A stretch of DNA of 49,980 bases. It comes from Nitrosospira multiformis. Lineage in GTDB: Bacteria > Pseudomonadota > Gammaproteobacteria > Burkholderiales > Nitrosomonadaceae. Below, one piece after another: positions 15,989 through 24,881 of this stretch (position 1 is the first letter of the stretch; each line of letters begins with the position of its first letter). The notes beneath the pieces were generated by a model. It ran no database searches. It was not told where the DNA came from and saw nothing but the letters and a program-made list of their open reading frames with translations. Made by a program: the position numbers and the translations under genes. The DNA lies in NCBI RefSeq assembly GCF_003050865.1, contig NZ_QAOK01000024.1, forward strand, positions 1-49,980. The letters are read 5' to 3'.

Positions 15989-16063
15989 CATATGCCTGGC
16001 GATCGAGCCGATTTCATCGCTTCCTGACCATGGCCATAAAACGTCTATTTCTATTGCATTCCC

Positions 16064-17323
16064 ATGTCCGACTCTGATTCACACATGGAAGCTGAACCGC
16101 CATTTGTGCAGCTGCCCTTGAAAGCAAAAAAAGGGAGAGGCGCGGTGTCCAACCTTCAGGGGCGGTACGAGCAATGGACGCGTGAAGCCATCGATGACGG
16201 CTGGGGAAATGGCGGTATCATCGGAACCGGCGACAGAGACAAAGCTGAAAATGATGAGCCGGATACAGCTTTGACATGGAAGACCCAAGTCATCGAGGAA
16301 CATGCCAAAACCATACTGAGCCGCAATCAATCGCCGGATGTGCCGTTCAGCGTTTCGCTCAATCCTTATCGCGGATGCGAGCATGGCTGCATCTACTGCT
16401 TCGCGCGTCCCACCCACAGTTTCCTGGGCTTGTCGCCCGGGCTGGATTTCGAGAGCAAAATATTCGCCAAGATCAATGCGCCGGAGCTTTTGAGACGGGA
16501 ACTGGCAAAACAATCCTATGTGCCGGAACCCATCGCGCTCGGCGTCAATACAGACGCATACCAGCCTTGCGAGCGCGACCTGCGGCTGACACGGCGTGTG
16601 CTGGAAGTGCTGCGCGAGTGCGAACATCCGGTCGCGCTGATTTCCAAGTCATCGCTGATGGAGCGTGACATCGACCTGCTCTCCGACATGGCTTCAAGAC
16701 GGCTGGCTGTGGCCGCGGTGACAATCACCACTCTCGATCCCGCGGTTGCGCGCACGCTCGAACCTCGGGCAACCGCTCCGGCACGTCGTCTGCGGACGAT
16801 TCGCACACTGACCGATGCCGGAATTCCGGTCGGCATCAGCGTTGCCCCAGTGATTCCGTTTGTCACAGAACCCGATCTGGAACGCATATTAACCGCAGCA
16901 GCAGAAGCTGGAGCAGTCAATGCAGGCTATGTCATGCTGCGCCTGCCATGGGAGATCAGCCCGCTGTTCAGGCAGTGGCTGGAAGCGCATTTTCCTGATC
17001 GCGCTGCCCGGGTCATGAACCGCCTGCGCGACATGCGAGGAGGCAAGGATTACGATTCGAGCTTCGGCAAGCGCATGCACGGCGAGGGCATCTGGGCCGA
17101 CCTGATTCAGCAGCGATTCGACAAAACGGTGGAGCGCCTTGGGCTCAGTGCGCATTCACGCCGATTCAAAGGACTGGACAGCGCGCGTTTCCGACCGCCT
17201 TCTGTCAGTCCTTCTGTCAATCCAGTAGCTGTCCAATCACCCATGAGCGAAAAATCGAAGGGAAAGTACCGGGAAGCAAAAACGGGAGAGCGAAAACCAA
17301 ACGATCAGCTTGAGCTTTTCTGA
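16064..17323 (+). CDS. PA0069-family radical SAM protein
   Basis: A 419-residue radical SAM protein. The cluster-binding motif is CEHGCIYC (Cys105, Cys109, Cys112), a CX3CX2C arrangement that holds the 4Fe-4S cluster used to cleave S-adenosylmethionine. It is preceded by SLNPYRG and followed by a fairly standard RPTHSFLGLSPGLDFESK segment that marks the PA0069/Rv2578c subfamily. These proteins are related to spore photoproduct lyase-type enzymes, but their substrate is not established. The last 50 residues are lysine- and serine-rich and probably disordered. The gene stands alone and is followed by a hairpin. Confidence 0.9.
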   Translation: MSDSDSHMEAEPPFVQLPLKAKKGRGAVSNLQGRYEQWTREAIDDGWGNGGIIGTGDRDKAENDEPDTALTWKTQVIEEHAKTILSRNQSPDVPFSVSLNPYRGCEHGCIYCFARPTHSFLGLSPGLDFESKIFAKINAPELLRRELAKQSYVPEPIALGVNTDAYQPCERDLRLTRRVLEVLRECEHPVALISKSSLMERDIDLLSDMASRRLAVAAVTITTLDPAVARTLEPRATAPARRLRTIRTLTDAGIPVGISVAPVIPFVTEPDLERILTAAAEAGAVNAGYVMLRLPWEISPLFRQWLEAHFPDRAARVMNRLRDMRGGKDYDSSFGKRMHGEGIWADLIQQRFDKTVERLGLSAHSRRFKGLDSARFRPPSVSPSVNPVAVQSPMSEKSKGKYREAKTGERKPNDQLELF

Positions 17324-17377
17324 CGGAATACTTTCCAGGTTAACAGTAGGAGAGCTTCGTTCAATCTACCTTTACTC

Positions 17378-17401
17378 CCGGGCAAAGCCCGGTCTACTTT
17401 T
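17378..17401 (+). terminator. Rho-independent terminator after the radical SAM gene
   Basis: A perfect 6-bp stem CCGGGC/GCCCGG with an AAA loop (17378-17392) is followed by TCTACTTTTTC. It lies 55 bp after the radical SAM stop codon on the same strand. Confidence 0.65.
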
Positions 17402-17534
17402 TCACTGCCGTGGCAGGAGGTCGGACTATGCCCGACAATACATTTATCGCTCGGCAGAACTGACTTACTTCCCGAAGCCGGTTTACTTCCTTTTTGTTTC
17501 GCCGTAGCCATGCTTGCTTTGTATCCTCAAAGCA

Positions 17535-18239
17535 CTACACTTCTGCCGGATCAAGCCGCATCCAAAGGCATTTACCCTTGCTTTCCTTTTCGATCATTTC
17601 CAGTTGACGGGCATGCGCTTCCAGTTCTTCGGCGCTGGCGGGCAGAACAACCAGTTGCAAATCATGTAAATTGATATTGAGATCAAGCGGCGATGGCGCT
17701 TCGAGTTCCATGAGAAGGCTCTCCTGCCCGCGTGTCATGGCAAGATAAACTTCCGCGAGCAGTTCCGCATCCAGCAGCGCACCGTGCAGCGCGCGCCGCG
17801 AGTTATCCACCTCGTACCGCTCACACAGTGCATCCAGGCTGTTCCTTTTACCGGGAAACAGCTCTTTCGCCATTTTCAGAGTATCGGTCACCGAGTGGCA
17901 GCATTCGCAGAGAGCCGGCAAGTTGGTACGTCCCAGCTCATGGTCAAGGAATGCGACGTCGAACGCTGCATTGTGCATGATCAGTTCGGCGCCATCGATG
18001 AACTCGAGCAGTTCGTGCACGACGTCAGCGAATCTTCGCTTGTCCAGAAGAAATTCGCTGGTTATTCCATGCACCTGCAAGGCGCCTTCCTCGATCTCGC
18101 GTTCCGGATTGAGATAATGATGGAAGCGGCGTCCTGTCAATCGCCGGCTCATCATCTCCACCGCTCCGATTTCGATAATTCGATGACCCAGCTTAGGCTC
18201 GAGTCCTGTGGTTTCCGTATCTATGAAAATCTGACGCAT
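17535..18239 (-). CDS. dnaQ: DNA polymerase III epsilon subunit (proofreading exonuclease)
   Basis: A 234-residue 3'-5' exonuclease that proofreads for the replicative polymerase. The DEDDh motifs are present: Exo I FIDTETTGLEP (Asp7, Glu9), Exo II HNAAFDVAFLDHEL and Exo III HGALLDAELLAEVY with the histidine-aspartate pair. Length is close to E. coli DnaQ (243). The frame would extend one codon to a TTG at 18242, but the ATG at 18239 is the natural start. It lies next to rnhA and a methyltransferase gene in the arrangement common to many beta- and gammaproteobacteria. Confidence 0.95.
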   Translation of the reverse strand: MRQIFIDTETTGLEPKLGHRIIEIGAVEMMSRRLTGRRFHHYLNPEREIEEGALQVHGITSEFLLDKRRFADVVHELLEFIDGAELIMHNAAFDVAFLDHELGRTNLPALCECCHSVTDTLKMAKELFPGKRNSLDALCERYEVDNSRRALHGALLDAELLAEVYLAMTRGQESLLMELEAPSPLDLNINLHDLQLVVLPASAEELEAHARQLEMIEKESKGKCLWMRLDPAEV

Positions 18240-18359
18240 CAACCAGCCCTTCTCTTGTATTGCGGATGATCACTCCGGTTTAACTCTTCCCTCTTTGTCT
18301 TACAGAAAATCACTTCCGGCCGAATGACTTCCAGACGATGGATCGGAGTGACTACCCGT

Positions 18360-18827
18360 CTAATTTGCGGAAACACCGCGCAGTGCCATCTGCACCCCCC
18401 GGTTGGCCAGCATATCGGCATATTCGTTGCCATCATGGCCCGAATGCCCCCGCACCCATAGCCATTCTATTTTGTGGCGCTGCGTCAGCAGATCGAGTTC
18501 TCTCCACAAATCATCATTTTTTACCGGCTTTTTGTCGGCGGTACGCCAATCGCGCTTTTTCCAGGCGTGTATCCACTCGCTGATACCCTTCTGTACATAC
18601 AACGAGTCGGTGTGCAAGCGTACTTCACACGACTTGGTCAGCGCTTCCAGCGCTCGAATGACAGCGAGCAGTTCCATGCGATTATTGGTGGTCATTTTCT
18701 CTCCACCGAATAATTCGCGTCTGTGCCCGTTGTATTGCAGCAAGGCTCCCCATCCGCCTACTCCCGGATTCCCCTTGCAGGCGCCATCGGTAAATATTTC
18801 GACTACCTCGGCAAGTTTCGCTTTCAC
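18360..18827 (-). CDS. rnhA: Ribonuclease HI
   Basis: A 155-residue enzyme that cuts the RNA strand of RNA-DNA hybrids. Catalytic carboxylates sit in [21 protein letters not shown] and LHTDSLY, with the final conserved histidine and aspartate in [17 protein letters not shown]. The start codon is GTG at 18827; it overlaps the TGA stop of the upstream methyltransferase gene (GTGA), so translational coupling is likely. Confidence 0.95.
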   Translation of the reverse strand: MKAKLAEVVEIFTDGACKGNPGVGGWGALLQYNGHRRELFGGEKMTTNNRMELLAVIRALEALTKSCEVRLHTDSLYVQKGISEWIHAWKKRDWRTADKKPVKNDDLWRELDLLTQRHKIEWLWVRGHSGHDGNEYADMLANRGVQMALRGVSAN

Positions 18828-19600
18828 TTCTCGCCTTGTAAAGTTTCAATGCGTGCAGCCCTGCGCGGCTCATTCGCGGCGGCTGTGCCTTTGATCTTGC
18901 GTGCAATCGGCGACATTGCCCTTCTCCGCGCCCGCACTTCTTTCCATTCAGGTTTGATAACGCGCATGCCATGAACACGCTTGACTGCGGTGAGGAAATA
19001 GACGCCACCGGAGAAGCGCCCCCAGCGGTCTCCTGCCTCTTCCATGAAATGAAAGCGCGTCAGCCATTTCTCCTGACTGAATGGGGGTGCGTAGCAGCAT
19101 TGCCGGTCTTCTGTAATTTCAAAATCCAATAATGTCAGCCAGTCCTTGAGCCGCGGCAACGCGATGAAATTCCCCCGCCACGGAAAACTCCCCTCTCGCG
19201 GCGAGCCGAACAGACCTCTTATGCCCCAGAGGCTGCGGGGATTGAAACCGGAAACAATCAGGTTGCCTTCCGGCATCAATACCCGCTGCACCTCACGGAG
19301 TATCTGATGAGGATTGGAGCTGAATTCGAGCATATGGGGCATAAGCACGAGGTCGGTGCTGTTCGTTTCGATCGGCAGAAAGTCAGGAGCGGCAAGAACG
19401 TCGGCTCCTTTTTCAGGGGCCGCACAAAACTTGAGTGGGATGCGGTTTGTGTGCAGGAAATCGTATTGCGGAAACCCGATCTGCATGGCGTTGTAACCGA
19501 ACACGTTTGCCACTGCCTTATCGAAATATTTTTGCTCCCGTTCCAGCAGATACTGACCCAGGCAGGTTTCAAACCACTCGACTATACTTTTGGTTTGCAT
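18824..19600 (-). CDS. Class I SAM-dependent methyltransferase
   Basis: About 258 residues from the ATG at 19600; a TTG at 19612 would add four. The gene belongs to the family found next to rnhA and gloB in proteobacteria. The SAM-binding region is partly degenerate, with [29 protein letters not shown] as the conserved post-motif region, and ends with a basic C-terminal tail (residues about 215-258). The substrate is unknown. It is divergent from gloB across a 160-bp gap, and its stop overlaps the rnhA start. Confidence 0.85.
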   Translation of the reverse strand: MQTKSIVEWFETCLGQYLLEREQKYFDKAVANVFGYNAMQIGFPQYDFLHTNRIPLKFCAAPEKGADVLAAPDFLPIETNSTDLVLMPHMLEFSSNPHQILREVQRVLMPEGNLIVSGFNPRSLWGIRGLFGSPREGSFPWRGNFIALPRLKDWLTLLDFEITEDRQCCYAPPFSQEKWLTRFHFMEEAGDRWGRFSGGVYFLTAVKRVHGMRVIKPEWKEVRARRRAMSPIARKIKGTAAANEPRRAARIETLQGEK

Positions 19601-19760
19601 ATTTAACGTCAACTGGCGTTCAACCAGGGGTGTCTATGACTCGATCATGTAAAATCGCTCAGCTCATGAATCAGCAGAAATATCTGCCTGACTTGTTGCT
19701 CACCCTTCGGGCACCTCCGCCGGCTGCTAGCCGCCCCAAAATACCTGAATAGCGCCTATC

Positions 19761-20555
19761 ATGACTACTACTCCCAATATCGTTCCGATTCACGCTTTCA
19801 AGGACAATTACATCTGGCTCATCCGCGATCATTACCATGCTGCCGTTATAGACCCTGGCGATGCGTCCCCTGTCCTGGATTATCTGAGCCGCGAAAAGCT
19901 GAAGCTCATCGCCATTCTCAATACTCATCACCATCCCGATCACGTCGGCGGAAACGCTGAACTGTTGCGGGAATTTGCCGTACCGGTCTTTGGTCCGGCG
20001 AAAGAATCGATTCCGACGCTCACTCATCGTCTCAAGGAATGCAGTGATATAGAAAACGAAGAAGGCTGTGTATATCTTCCGGAATTCTCACTCAGCTTCC
20101 GCGTGCTCGATATCCCTGGTCACACCTCCGGACACATCGCCTATTATGGCGCAAACATGCTCTTTTGTGGTGATACCCTGTTTGGTTGCGGGTGCGGACG
20201 GTTGTTCGAAGGTACAGCGCAGCAAATGGTCGAATCCCTGGAAAAACTGGCGGATTTGCCCAGGGACACGCTGATCTATTGCGGCCATGAATACACGCTC
20301 AGCAATATCCGCTTCGCAAGAACAGTCGAACCCGGCAATCAAGCACTGGCGAAGCGGGAAGTGGAAGCCGAAAAGTTGCGTAACGAAGGCCTGCCCACCC
20401 TGCCCTCCACCATTGCGCTGGAAAAAGCGACCAATCCGTTCCTGCGCTGTACTGAAGCGGAAATCATCGAAAGCGCCAGCGTCCATGCAGGAAAACCGCT
20501 AAACGACCGTGTCAGCGTATTTGCCGCCATCCGGGAATGGAAAAATCACTTTTGA
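19761..20555 (+). CDS. gloB: Hydroxyacylglutathione hydrolase (glyoxalase II)
   Basis: A 264-residue metallo-beta-lactamase-fold enzyme that hydrolyses S-lactoylglutathione to lactate and glutathione, the second step of methylglyoxal detoxification. The binuclear metal motif is NTHHHPDHVGGN (His56, His58, Asp60, His61). Further ligands are the histidine in IPGHTSGH, the aspartate in FCGDTLF and the histidine in CGHEYTLSN. The C-terminal substrate domain ends with NPFLRC and the usual F-A-x-x-R-E-W-K-N end. Length is typical of GloB. Confidence 0.95.
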   Translation: MTTTPNIVPIHAFKDNYIWLIRDHYHAAVIDPGDASPVLDYLSREKLKLIAILNTHHHPDHVGGNAELLREFAVPVFGPAKESIPTLTHRLKECSDIENEEGCVYLPEFSLSFRVLDIPGHTSGHIAYYGANMLFCGDTLFGCGCGRLFEGTAQQMVESLEKLADLPRDTLIYCGHEYTLSNIRFARTVEPGNQALAKREVEAEKLRNEGLPTLPSTIALEKATNPFLRCTEAEIIESASVHAGKPLNDRVSVFAAIREWKNHF

Positions 20556-20709
20556 CCTTATCTTTTTCTATACGCCGGTTCTCCAAGAGCTTGTCCCGAA
20601 AATAAATTTGAATGGTAAAGCAATTGCGTTGTCCTAACTTTGTGCTTTACTTGGGGAACTCACTACAATCCCTGCACGCACGCAAAAAACAGCAAGATTA
20701 GCGCGCTCC

Positions 20710-20743
20710 CGTCATGGAATACTGGATTTCCGAATCCATGACG
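20710..20743. repeat. Palindromic hairpin CGTCATGGA...TCCATGACG between gloB and tal
   Basis: A perfect 9-bp inverted repeat with a 16-nt loop. Its outer bases (CGTCAT...ATGACG) match those of the hairpin at 48109, which suggests a family of dispersed REP-like palindromes. It has no T-tract, so it is not a typical terminator. Confidence 0.5.
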
Positions 20744-20795
20744 TAATCCACTCCGCCGCTCACTGCAGCGGCGCTACGCTTTCGGAGGACAATAC

Positions 20796-21929
20796 ATGAA
20801 CCCGTTGGAACAGCTATTGCAATGCGGACAATCCGTCTGGCTGGATTCGATCAGCCGGGATTTCATCAAGAGCGGGCAACTGCAGCGCCTGGTAACCGGG
20901 GACAAGCTGCATGGCCTGACAAGCAATCCCACTATTTTCGAGCAGGCAATCGGGCACAGCGATGCTTACGACAATGCGTTGCGCCAGCTATTGCGGGCCA
21001 ATGAAAAACAAACCGAAAAAGCCCTGTTCGAGGCGCTGGCTATCGAGGATATTCGCATGGCCGCAGATGTGTTGCGGCCCGTATATGATGAAACTCATGG
21101 TGGAGACGGATACGTCAGCCTGGAGGTATCACCCCACCTGGCACGTGATACCGGAGGCAGTATCGCGGAAGCTAAGCGCTTATGGCAAGCCGTAGAGCGG
21201 CCCAACCTCATGATTAAAATCCCCGGTACCCACGAGGGAATTCCAGCAATCGAGCAACTGATAAGCGAAGGCATCAACGTCAATGTCACCCTGATGTTCT
21301 CTCTGCGCCACTACGATGCCGTGGCACGTGCGTACATCGCGGGACTTGAACGCCGTGACGCCTATTCACCCGGCGGAAACAAGATATGGCCTGTTTCGGT
21401 CGCCTCGTTTTTCGTCAGCCGGGTGGATAATGTAATCGATCCCATGCTGGAAAAGATCGGGACCCAGGAAGCGCTCGCCTTGCGCGGGAAAATTGCTATT
21501 GCCAATGCCAAACTTGCCTATCAACGCTTCCGTGAGACATTTTACGGAGAGCCGTTTGATTCCTGGCGCAAAAAAGGCGTGCATGTTCAGCGGCCATTGT
21601 GGGCCAGCACCAGCACAAAAAATCCCGCATATTCAGATGTGCTGTACGTCGAGGAATTGGTCGGCCCCGATACCGTCAATACGCTACCACTCAAAACGCT
21701 GGAAGCATTCCGCCATCATGGGCGGGCTAGCGAAACCCTTGAAAAAGGACTTGCACAAGCTGAAGCCGACGTCGCACAGCTTAAAAAACTGGGGATCGAT
21801 CTCAACGCAGTTACCGAAAAACTTCAAAATGATGGGGTGGATTCGTTCGCTGCATCCTACGACAAGCTGCTTGCCTCACTGAAGAAAAAGCGCCAGGAGA
21901 TTCTCACTACCAGCGACCAGACAGCCTGA
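20796..21929 (+). CDS. tal: Transaldolase
   Basis: A 377-residue enzyme of the non-oxidative pentose phosphate pathway that moves a dihydroxyacetone unit between sugar phosphates. The Schiff-base lysine lies in NLMIKIPGT (Lys141). Other family landmarks are SNPTIFEQAI near the N-terminus, GINVNVTLMFSL and the SFFVSRVD segment. The length fits the long bacterial transaldolases of about 370 residues. A GGAGGA ribosome-binding site precedes the ATG. It is followed 50 bp later by the 6-phosphogluconate dehydrogenase gene, so the two are probably an operon. Confidence 0.95.
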   Translation: MNPLEQLLQCGQSVWLDSISRDFIKSGQLQRLVTGDKLHGLTSNPTIFEQAIGHSDAYDNALRQLLRANEKQTEKALFEALAIEDIRMAADVLRPVYDETHGGDGYVSLEVSPHLARDTGGSIAEAKRLWQAVERPNLMIKIPGTHEGIPAIEQLISEGINVNVTLMFSLRHYDAVARAYIAGLERRDAYSPGGNKIWPVSVASFFVSRVDNVIDPMLEKIGTQEALALRGKIAIANAKLAYQRFRETFYGEPFDSWRKKGVHVQRPLWASTSTKNPAYSDVLYVEELVGPDTVNTLPLKTLEAFRHHGRASETLEKGLAQAEADVAQLKKLGIDLNAVTEKLQNDGVDSFAASYDKLLASLKKKRQEILTTSDQTA

Positions 21930-21979
21930 ACCGGTTCAAGATTATTATTCAGCAGAGAACAATTACCAAGGGAGGGGTC

Positions 21980-22885
21980 ATGGAACTGGGAATGATTGGA
22001 TTGGGCCGAATGGGAGGCGCGATGTCGCAACGGCTGATGCAGGCGGGACACCAGGTGGCCGGTTACGCTCGCAGCACTGATACGATGAAGCAGTTGGAAG
22101 AAAAAGGCCTCATCGCCGCCTCCTCGGTGGAGGATCTGGTCAGCAAGTTGAAGCCGCAGCGCATCATCTGGCTGATGATTCCGTCAGGAAAACCGGTGGA
22201 TGAAACCATCGGCATTTTGATGCCGCTGCTGGAGGCTGATGACGTTATCATCGATGGCGGAAACTCGGATTACAAGGATACTCTGCGCCGGGCAGAAATG
22301 CTCAAAACACACAAGATTCACTATGTCGACGCGGGCACCAGCGGCGGTGTATGGGGTCTTGAAAACGGCTACAGTATTATGGTGGGCGGCGAGGATGCCG
22401 TGGTGGCACGCCTGCGACCCCTCTTTGAAACTCTTGCTCCCGGCCCAAATAAAGGATGGGGTCACGTTGGTCCATGCGGCGCGGGTCATTTTACCAAAAT
22501 GGTCCACAATGGTATCGAGTACGGAATAATGCAGGCTTACGGCGAAGGTTTTGCAATCATGCACCATAAGGAAGAATTCAAGCTGGACTTGCACCAGGTG
22601 GCGGAAATTTGGCGCTATGGCAGCGTGGTTCAATCCTGGCTGCTCGATCTGACCGCCGCTGCGCTGGGAAAAAACCCGGGCCTCGACGGCATTGCACCCT
22701 ATGTTGCCGATTCCGGAGAGGGACGCTGGACAGTAGCTGAGGCCATAGACCTGAACATCGCCGCGCCTGTCATTACCTTGTCGTTGTTGCAACGATTGCA
22801 ATCGCGTGATTCTGATTCATTCTCCGACAAGCTGCTGTCTGCGCTGCGCAACGAGTTCGGCGGACATGCGATGAAGAAGGAGTAG
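21980..22885 (+). CDS. gnd: 6-phosphogluconate dehydrogenase, decarboxylating, short (GndA-like) type
   Basis: A 301-residue enzyme converting 6-phosphogluconate to ribulose 5-phosphate. The Rossmann motif GLGRMGGAM opens the protein, IDGGNSDYKDTLRRA and the signature GHFTKMVHNGIEYGIMQAY follow. It is about 165 residues shorter than E. coli Gnd because the second half of the helical domain is missing. This is normal for the short, often NAD-dependent, clade. A GGGAGGGG ribosome-binding site precedes the start. Together with tal and the pgl gene at 26230 it covers most of the pentose phosphate route; zwf is not in the window. Confidence 0.93.
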   Translation: MELGMIGLGRMGGAMSQRLMQAGHQVAGYARSTDTMKQLEEKGLIAASSVEDLVSKLKPQRIIWLMIPSGKPVDETIGILMPLLEADDVIIDGGNSDYKDTLRRAEMLKTHKIHYVDAGTSGGVWGLENGYSIMVGGEDAVVARLRPLFETLAPGPNKGWGHVGPCGAGHFTKMVHNGIEYGIMQAYGEGFAIMHHKEEFKLDLHQVAEIWRYGSVVQSWLLDLTAAALGKNPGLDGIAPYVADSGEGRWTVAEAIDLNIAAPVITLSLLQRLQSRDSDSFSDKLLSALRNEFGGHAMKKE

Positions 22886-23273
22886 TTGCATCTTTCAAAT
22901 TCCCGAAATCCCCGAAAAATCCCTGAAATCCCCGGATCGTGGAAGGAGAGTCCGAACCGTCTCCAGCGGGTGGACTGTTTAGCTCCTTGCTTGATAGTCG
23001 GCTTCTTCGTCCACGCCAGCACTCTTTCTCAATATGAGGTTCGACGTCCCGTCGAGCCTGGACGTCCCGCCTCTCTCACTCGGTTTTCCGTCCCAGTCAC
23101 GGTTGGGCGAGCGCTCTCCTCTCCTTTCCCTCAGCCCTCCTCGGACCCTTCACCCCCTTCGCCCGAAGCAAAGTATCAAAGTATCTTCTGCAAGCTCAGG
23201 ACATCCCTATCGAAGAACTGAACGAGTCAAACAGGATAAGGCTTAAAAAGCCCCAACGATAAATCAACAAAAG
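22886..23273. other. Non-coding stretch after gnd
   Basis: About 390 bp without a believable gene. The open frame on the plus strand is proline- and serine-rich low-complexity translation with no start signal. Short direct repeats are present: GACGTCCCG twice near 23042-23070, and AAATCCC/AAATCCCC several times near 22905-22935. I see no RNA gene. Confidence 0.5.
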
Positions 23274-23311
23274 TTGACAAGTATCATTCCGGGATTCACA
23301 TATTCTTCACA
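23274..23311 (+). promoter_or_regulatory. Promoter region of the first YLYG paralog with two TTCACA half-sites 11 bp apart
   Basis: A consensus -35 box TTGACA lies at 23274-23279. A weak -10 candidate CATATT follows at 23299 after 19 bp. TTCACA occurs at 23295-23300 and again at 23306-23311, an exact 11-bp step, within TTCACATATTCTTCACA. The same 17-mer recurs at 24225. Direct hexamers at an 11-bp period are the usual layout of OmpR/PhoB-type response-regulator sites. Confidence 0.5.
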
Positions 23312-23384
23312 TGTAGAAGCTGGATATTGATAACCCAATTGATCCGGTTATTCCATGAATGATGACGCCTGAAGAGGTGTGATG

Positions 23385-23819
23385 ATGAAGATCAATAAAA
23401 TTGTCGCCACATTTTCCCTGCTCAACTTTATGTTTATGGCGGCAATGAGCTTGCCTGTCCAGGCAGCCGCCGAGGTGGAAGGTTTTGATGTCGATGCAGC
23501 GTCGCGTAACGCAGTGACCAGAAGTGATCATGAAGCCGTCGCCAGGTATTACGACAACGCGGCCGTAGAGACGCAGGCAAAAGCACACGAGCAGAAACGC
23601 CTGCTCGAGCAGTATGAGAATAAAAGCTACCTCTATGGCAGAGAAGCCGAGGACATGGTGGCCCATACTTACGCCTTAGCACGCAAGTATGAGAAGGAGG
23701 CGCAAGCCAATACCAGGGAAGCGGCACTGCACCGGCAAATGGCTTCGCAGATTGAAGAGAACGACTTCACCCAAAATGACAGCCTTCAAAAGCTGAGCAC
23801 GATTTCCGACTTGCATTAG
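23385..23819 (+). CDS. Exported helical protein, YLYG paralog 1
   Basis: About 144 residues; family not recognised. The ATG at 23385 sits 7 bp after GAAGAGG; nearby upstream ATG and GTG codons are possible. A signal peptide (KIVATFSLLNFMFMAAMSLPVQA) predicts export. The mature protein is almost entirely charged and helical, with the core SDHEAVARYYDNAA, EQKRLLEQYENKSYLYGRE, AHTYALARKYE and REAALHRQMA. The same core occurs in the genes at 24882 and 27964, but with low identity elsewhere. Absence of cysteine or catalytic motifs suggests a structural or binding role in the periplasm or envelope. Confidence 0.75.
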   Translation: MKINKIVATFSLLNFMFMAAMSLPVQAAAEVEGFDVDAASRNAVTRSDHEAVARYYDNAAVETQAKAHEQKRLLEQYENKSYLYGREAEDMVAHTYALARKYEKEAQANTREAALHRQMASQIEENDFTQNDSLQKLSTISDLH

Positions 23820-23921
23820 GAATCAGGATCTGTTCCTGCCTGGGTTAATCCAAGAGTAGTGTAATCAGAAACGGCAATGTATGGATGGACATCCGTATAT
23901 TGCTACCAATATTTCATACCT

Positions 23922-23981
23922 TCAGGCTATCTTACCCCTCGGGGTTCCGAGTCAGGCTATCTTACCCCTCGGGGTTCCGAG
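23922..23981. repeat. Perfect two-copy tandem repeat of 30 bp
   Basis: Positions 23922-23951 and 23952-23981 are identical. Each unit contains the palindrome ACCCCTCGGGGT, so each copy can form a small hairpin. There are only two copies and no spacer, so it is not a CRISPR. Confidence 0.9.
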
Positions 23982-24224
23982 GATACTTCCCTCCCTTTCT
24001 AAATTGTTGCGGAATTTAAACCGTAACAAAACTCGCTGTACCTCTCTCAATAAAATCGGTTCCTAGGCAACCCTGGAACAACGTCGCAATAAACACCTTC
24101 TGATCAAGCAGAAAGACATGCCCAAATCATTCTTCAGCTGATCGAAAAACGGAAATTACCGCAAGATTGACAGAGCTCAACCAAAGCAGGCTTTTATCAA
24201 AAAACGCTTTACAAACGTAAATTC

Positions 24225-24252
24225 TTCACATATTCTTCACACATGCTTCACA
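24225..24252 (+). promoter_or_regulatory. Three TTCACA hexamers at exact 11-bp spacing
   Basis: TTCACA begins at 24225, 24236 and 24247. The array is bracketed by ACAAACGTA at 24211 and again at 24251. It lies about 70 bp upstream of the small ORF at 24322. The spacing, one DNA turn, matches tandem binding by winged-helix response regulators. Confidence 0.5.
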
Positions 24253-24321
24253 AACGTAGTAGAAAGTAACAAAAGTAGCTTTAAAAATAACCTTTTTCGC
24301 TATCGATTTCGGGAGGGTATG

Positions 24322-24510
24322 ATGATTAACGGTAGAGCACTTGGCATTTTCTATTCTATGAGCCTGACTGTTGCGCTGGTTTTTGCTGCGCTTAATGCTG
24401 CGGGTGTCACCACTGTTAAAGAAAACAGCTATTCCATCGCAACTATTGATGAGAACAGTTACAAAGTAGCCACCTTACAAAAACCCGTAGCACTTACAGA
24501 AATTCGCTGA
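24322..24510 (+). CDS. Small exported peptide of unknown function
   Basis: About 62 residues. A strong GGGAGGG ribosome-binding site precedes two consecutive ATG codons (24319 and 24322). The N-terminal half is a hydrophobic signal peptide or membrane helix (IFYSMSLTVALVFAALNAAGV). The rest has two similar short repeats, ENSYSIATI and ENSYKVATL. No homolog is recognised. It sits between two YLYG paralogs and shares their type of upstream DNA, so joint regulation is plausible. Confidence 0.5.
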   Translation: MINGRALGIFYSMSLTVALVFAALNAAGVTTVKENSYSIATIDENSYKVATLQKPVALTEIR

Positions 24511-24744
24511 TAATTTTCCCAAAATAGCATAGCAACAAACGCGCCGATGCAACGTTGAGTGAATTTTCTCCATATTGCATCGGTGTCCCTCCTCGTAGCA
24601 TTCCCTTAAGTAAAATCCGTGCGCTCTTGCTATTGGATGCGCACATTTCATTCGAACAACTGATGCAGGCATCGGGTCTATTCCCTATCTACCCCTGTTG
24701 CCCTGAGCACAGGCACAGCCTGTACTCTTCTCTTGCACGAATGG

Positions 24745-24790
24745 CTTTAAACATAAAAAAATTGACGAAGTGGCTTACATAAATTAGCAT
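24745..24790 (+). promoter_or_regulatory. Upstream box and weak promoter of the second YLYG paralog
   Basis: CTTTAAACATAAAA (24745-24758) is identical to 27723-27736 upstream of the third paralog. It is followed 3 bp later by a -35-like TTGACG (24762-24767) and, 17 bp further, TAGCAT as a weak -10. In the third paralog the same box stands 3 bp before a perfect TTGACA. Confidence 0.5.
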
Positions 24791-24822
24791 TAAATAATGC
24801 CACTATTTTTTCGCCTGTTAAA

Positions 24823-24864
24823 AGCAACACCCACTTGATATTCAGCAACACCCACTTGATATTC
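24823..24864. repeat. Perfect two-copy tandem repeat of 21 bp
   Basis: Positions 24823-24843 and 24844-24864 are identical and lie directly before the start of the second YLYG paralog, so the duplication lengthens its 5' untranslated leader. Confidence 0.9.
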
Positions 24865-24881
24865 CTGTTCCTGGTAAAACA

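Larger units (their letters stand above)
23820..24321. other. 500-bp intergenic region with tandem duplication and response-regulator-like repeats
   Basis: No credible gene. It contains the 30-bp tandem duplication (23922-23981) and the TTCACA array (24225-24252), both listed separately. A short open frame at 23881-24066 arises mostly from the duplication and is rejected as coding. Confidence 0.5.

Noticed and set aside
22886-23221. Plus-strand open frame of 111 codons after gnd
   Set aside because: Low-complexity proline and serine translation with no start signal; likely non-coding.
23922-23981. Direct repeats as a possible CRISPR array
   Set aside because: Only two copies, directly adjacent, with no spacer and no cas genes in the window.
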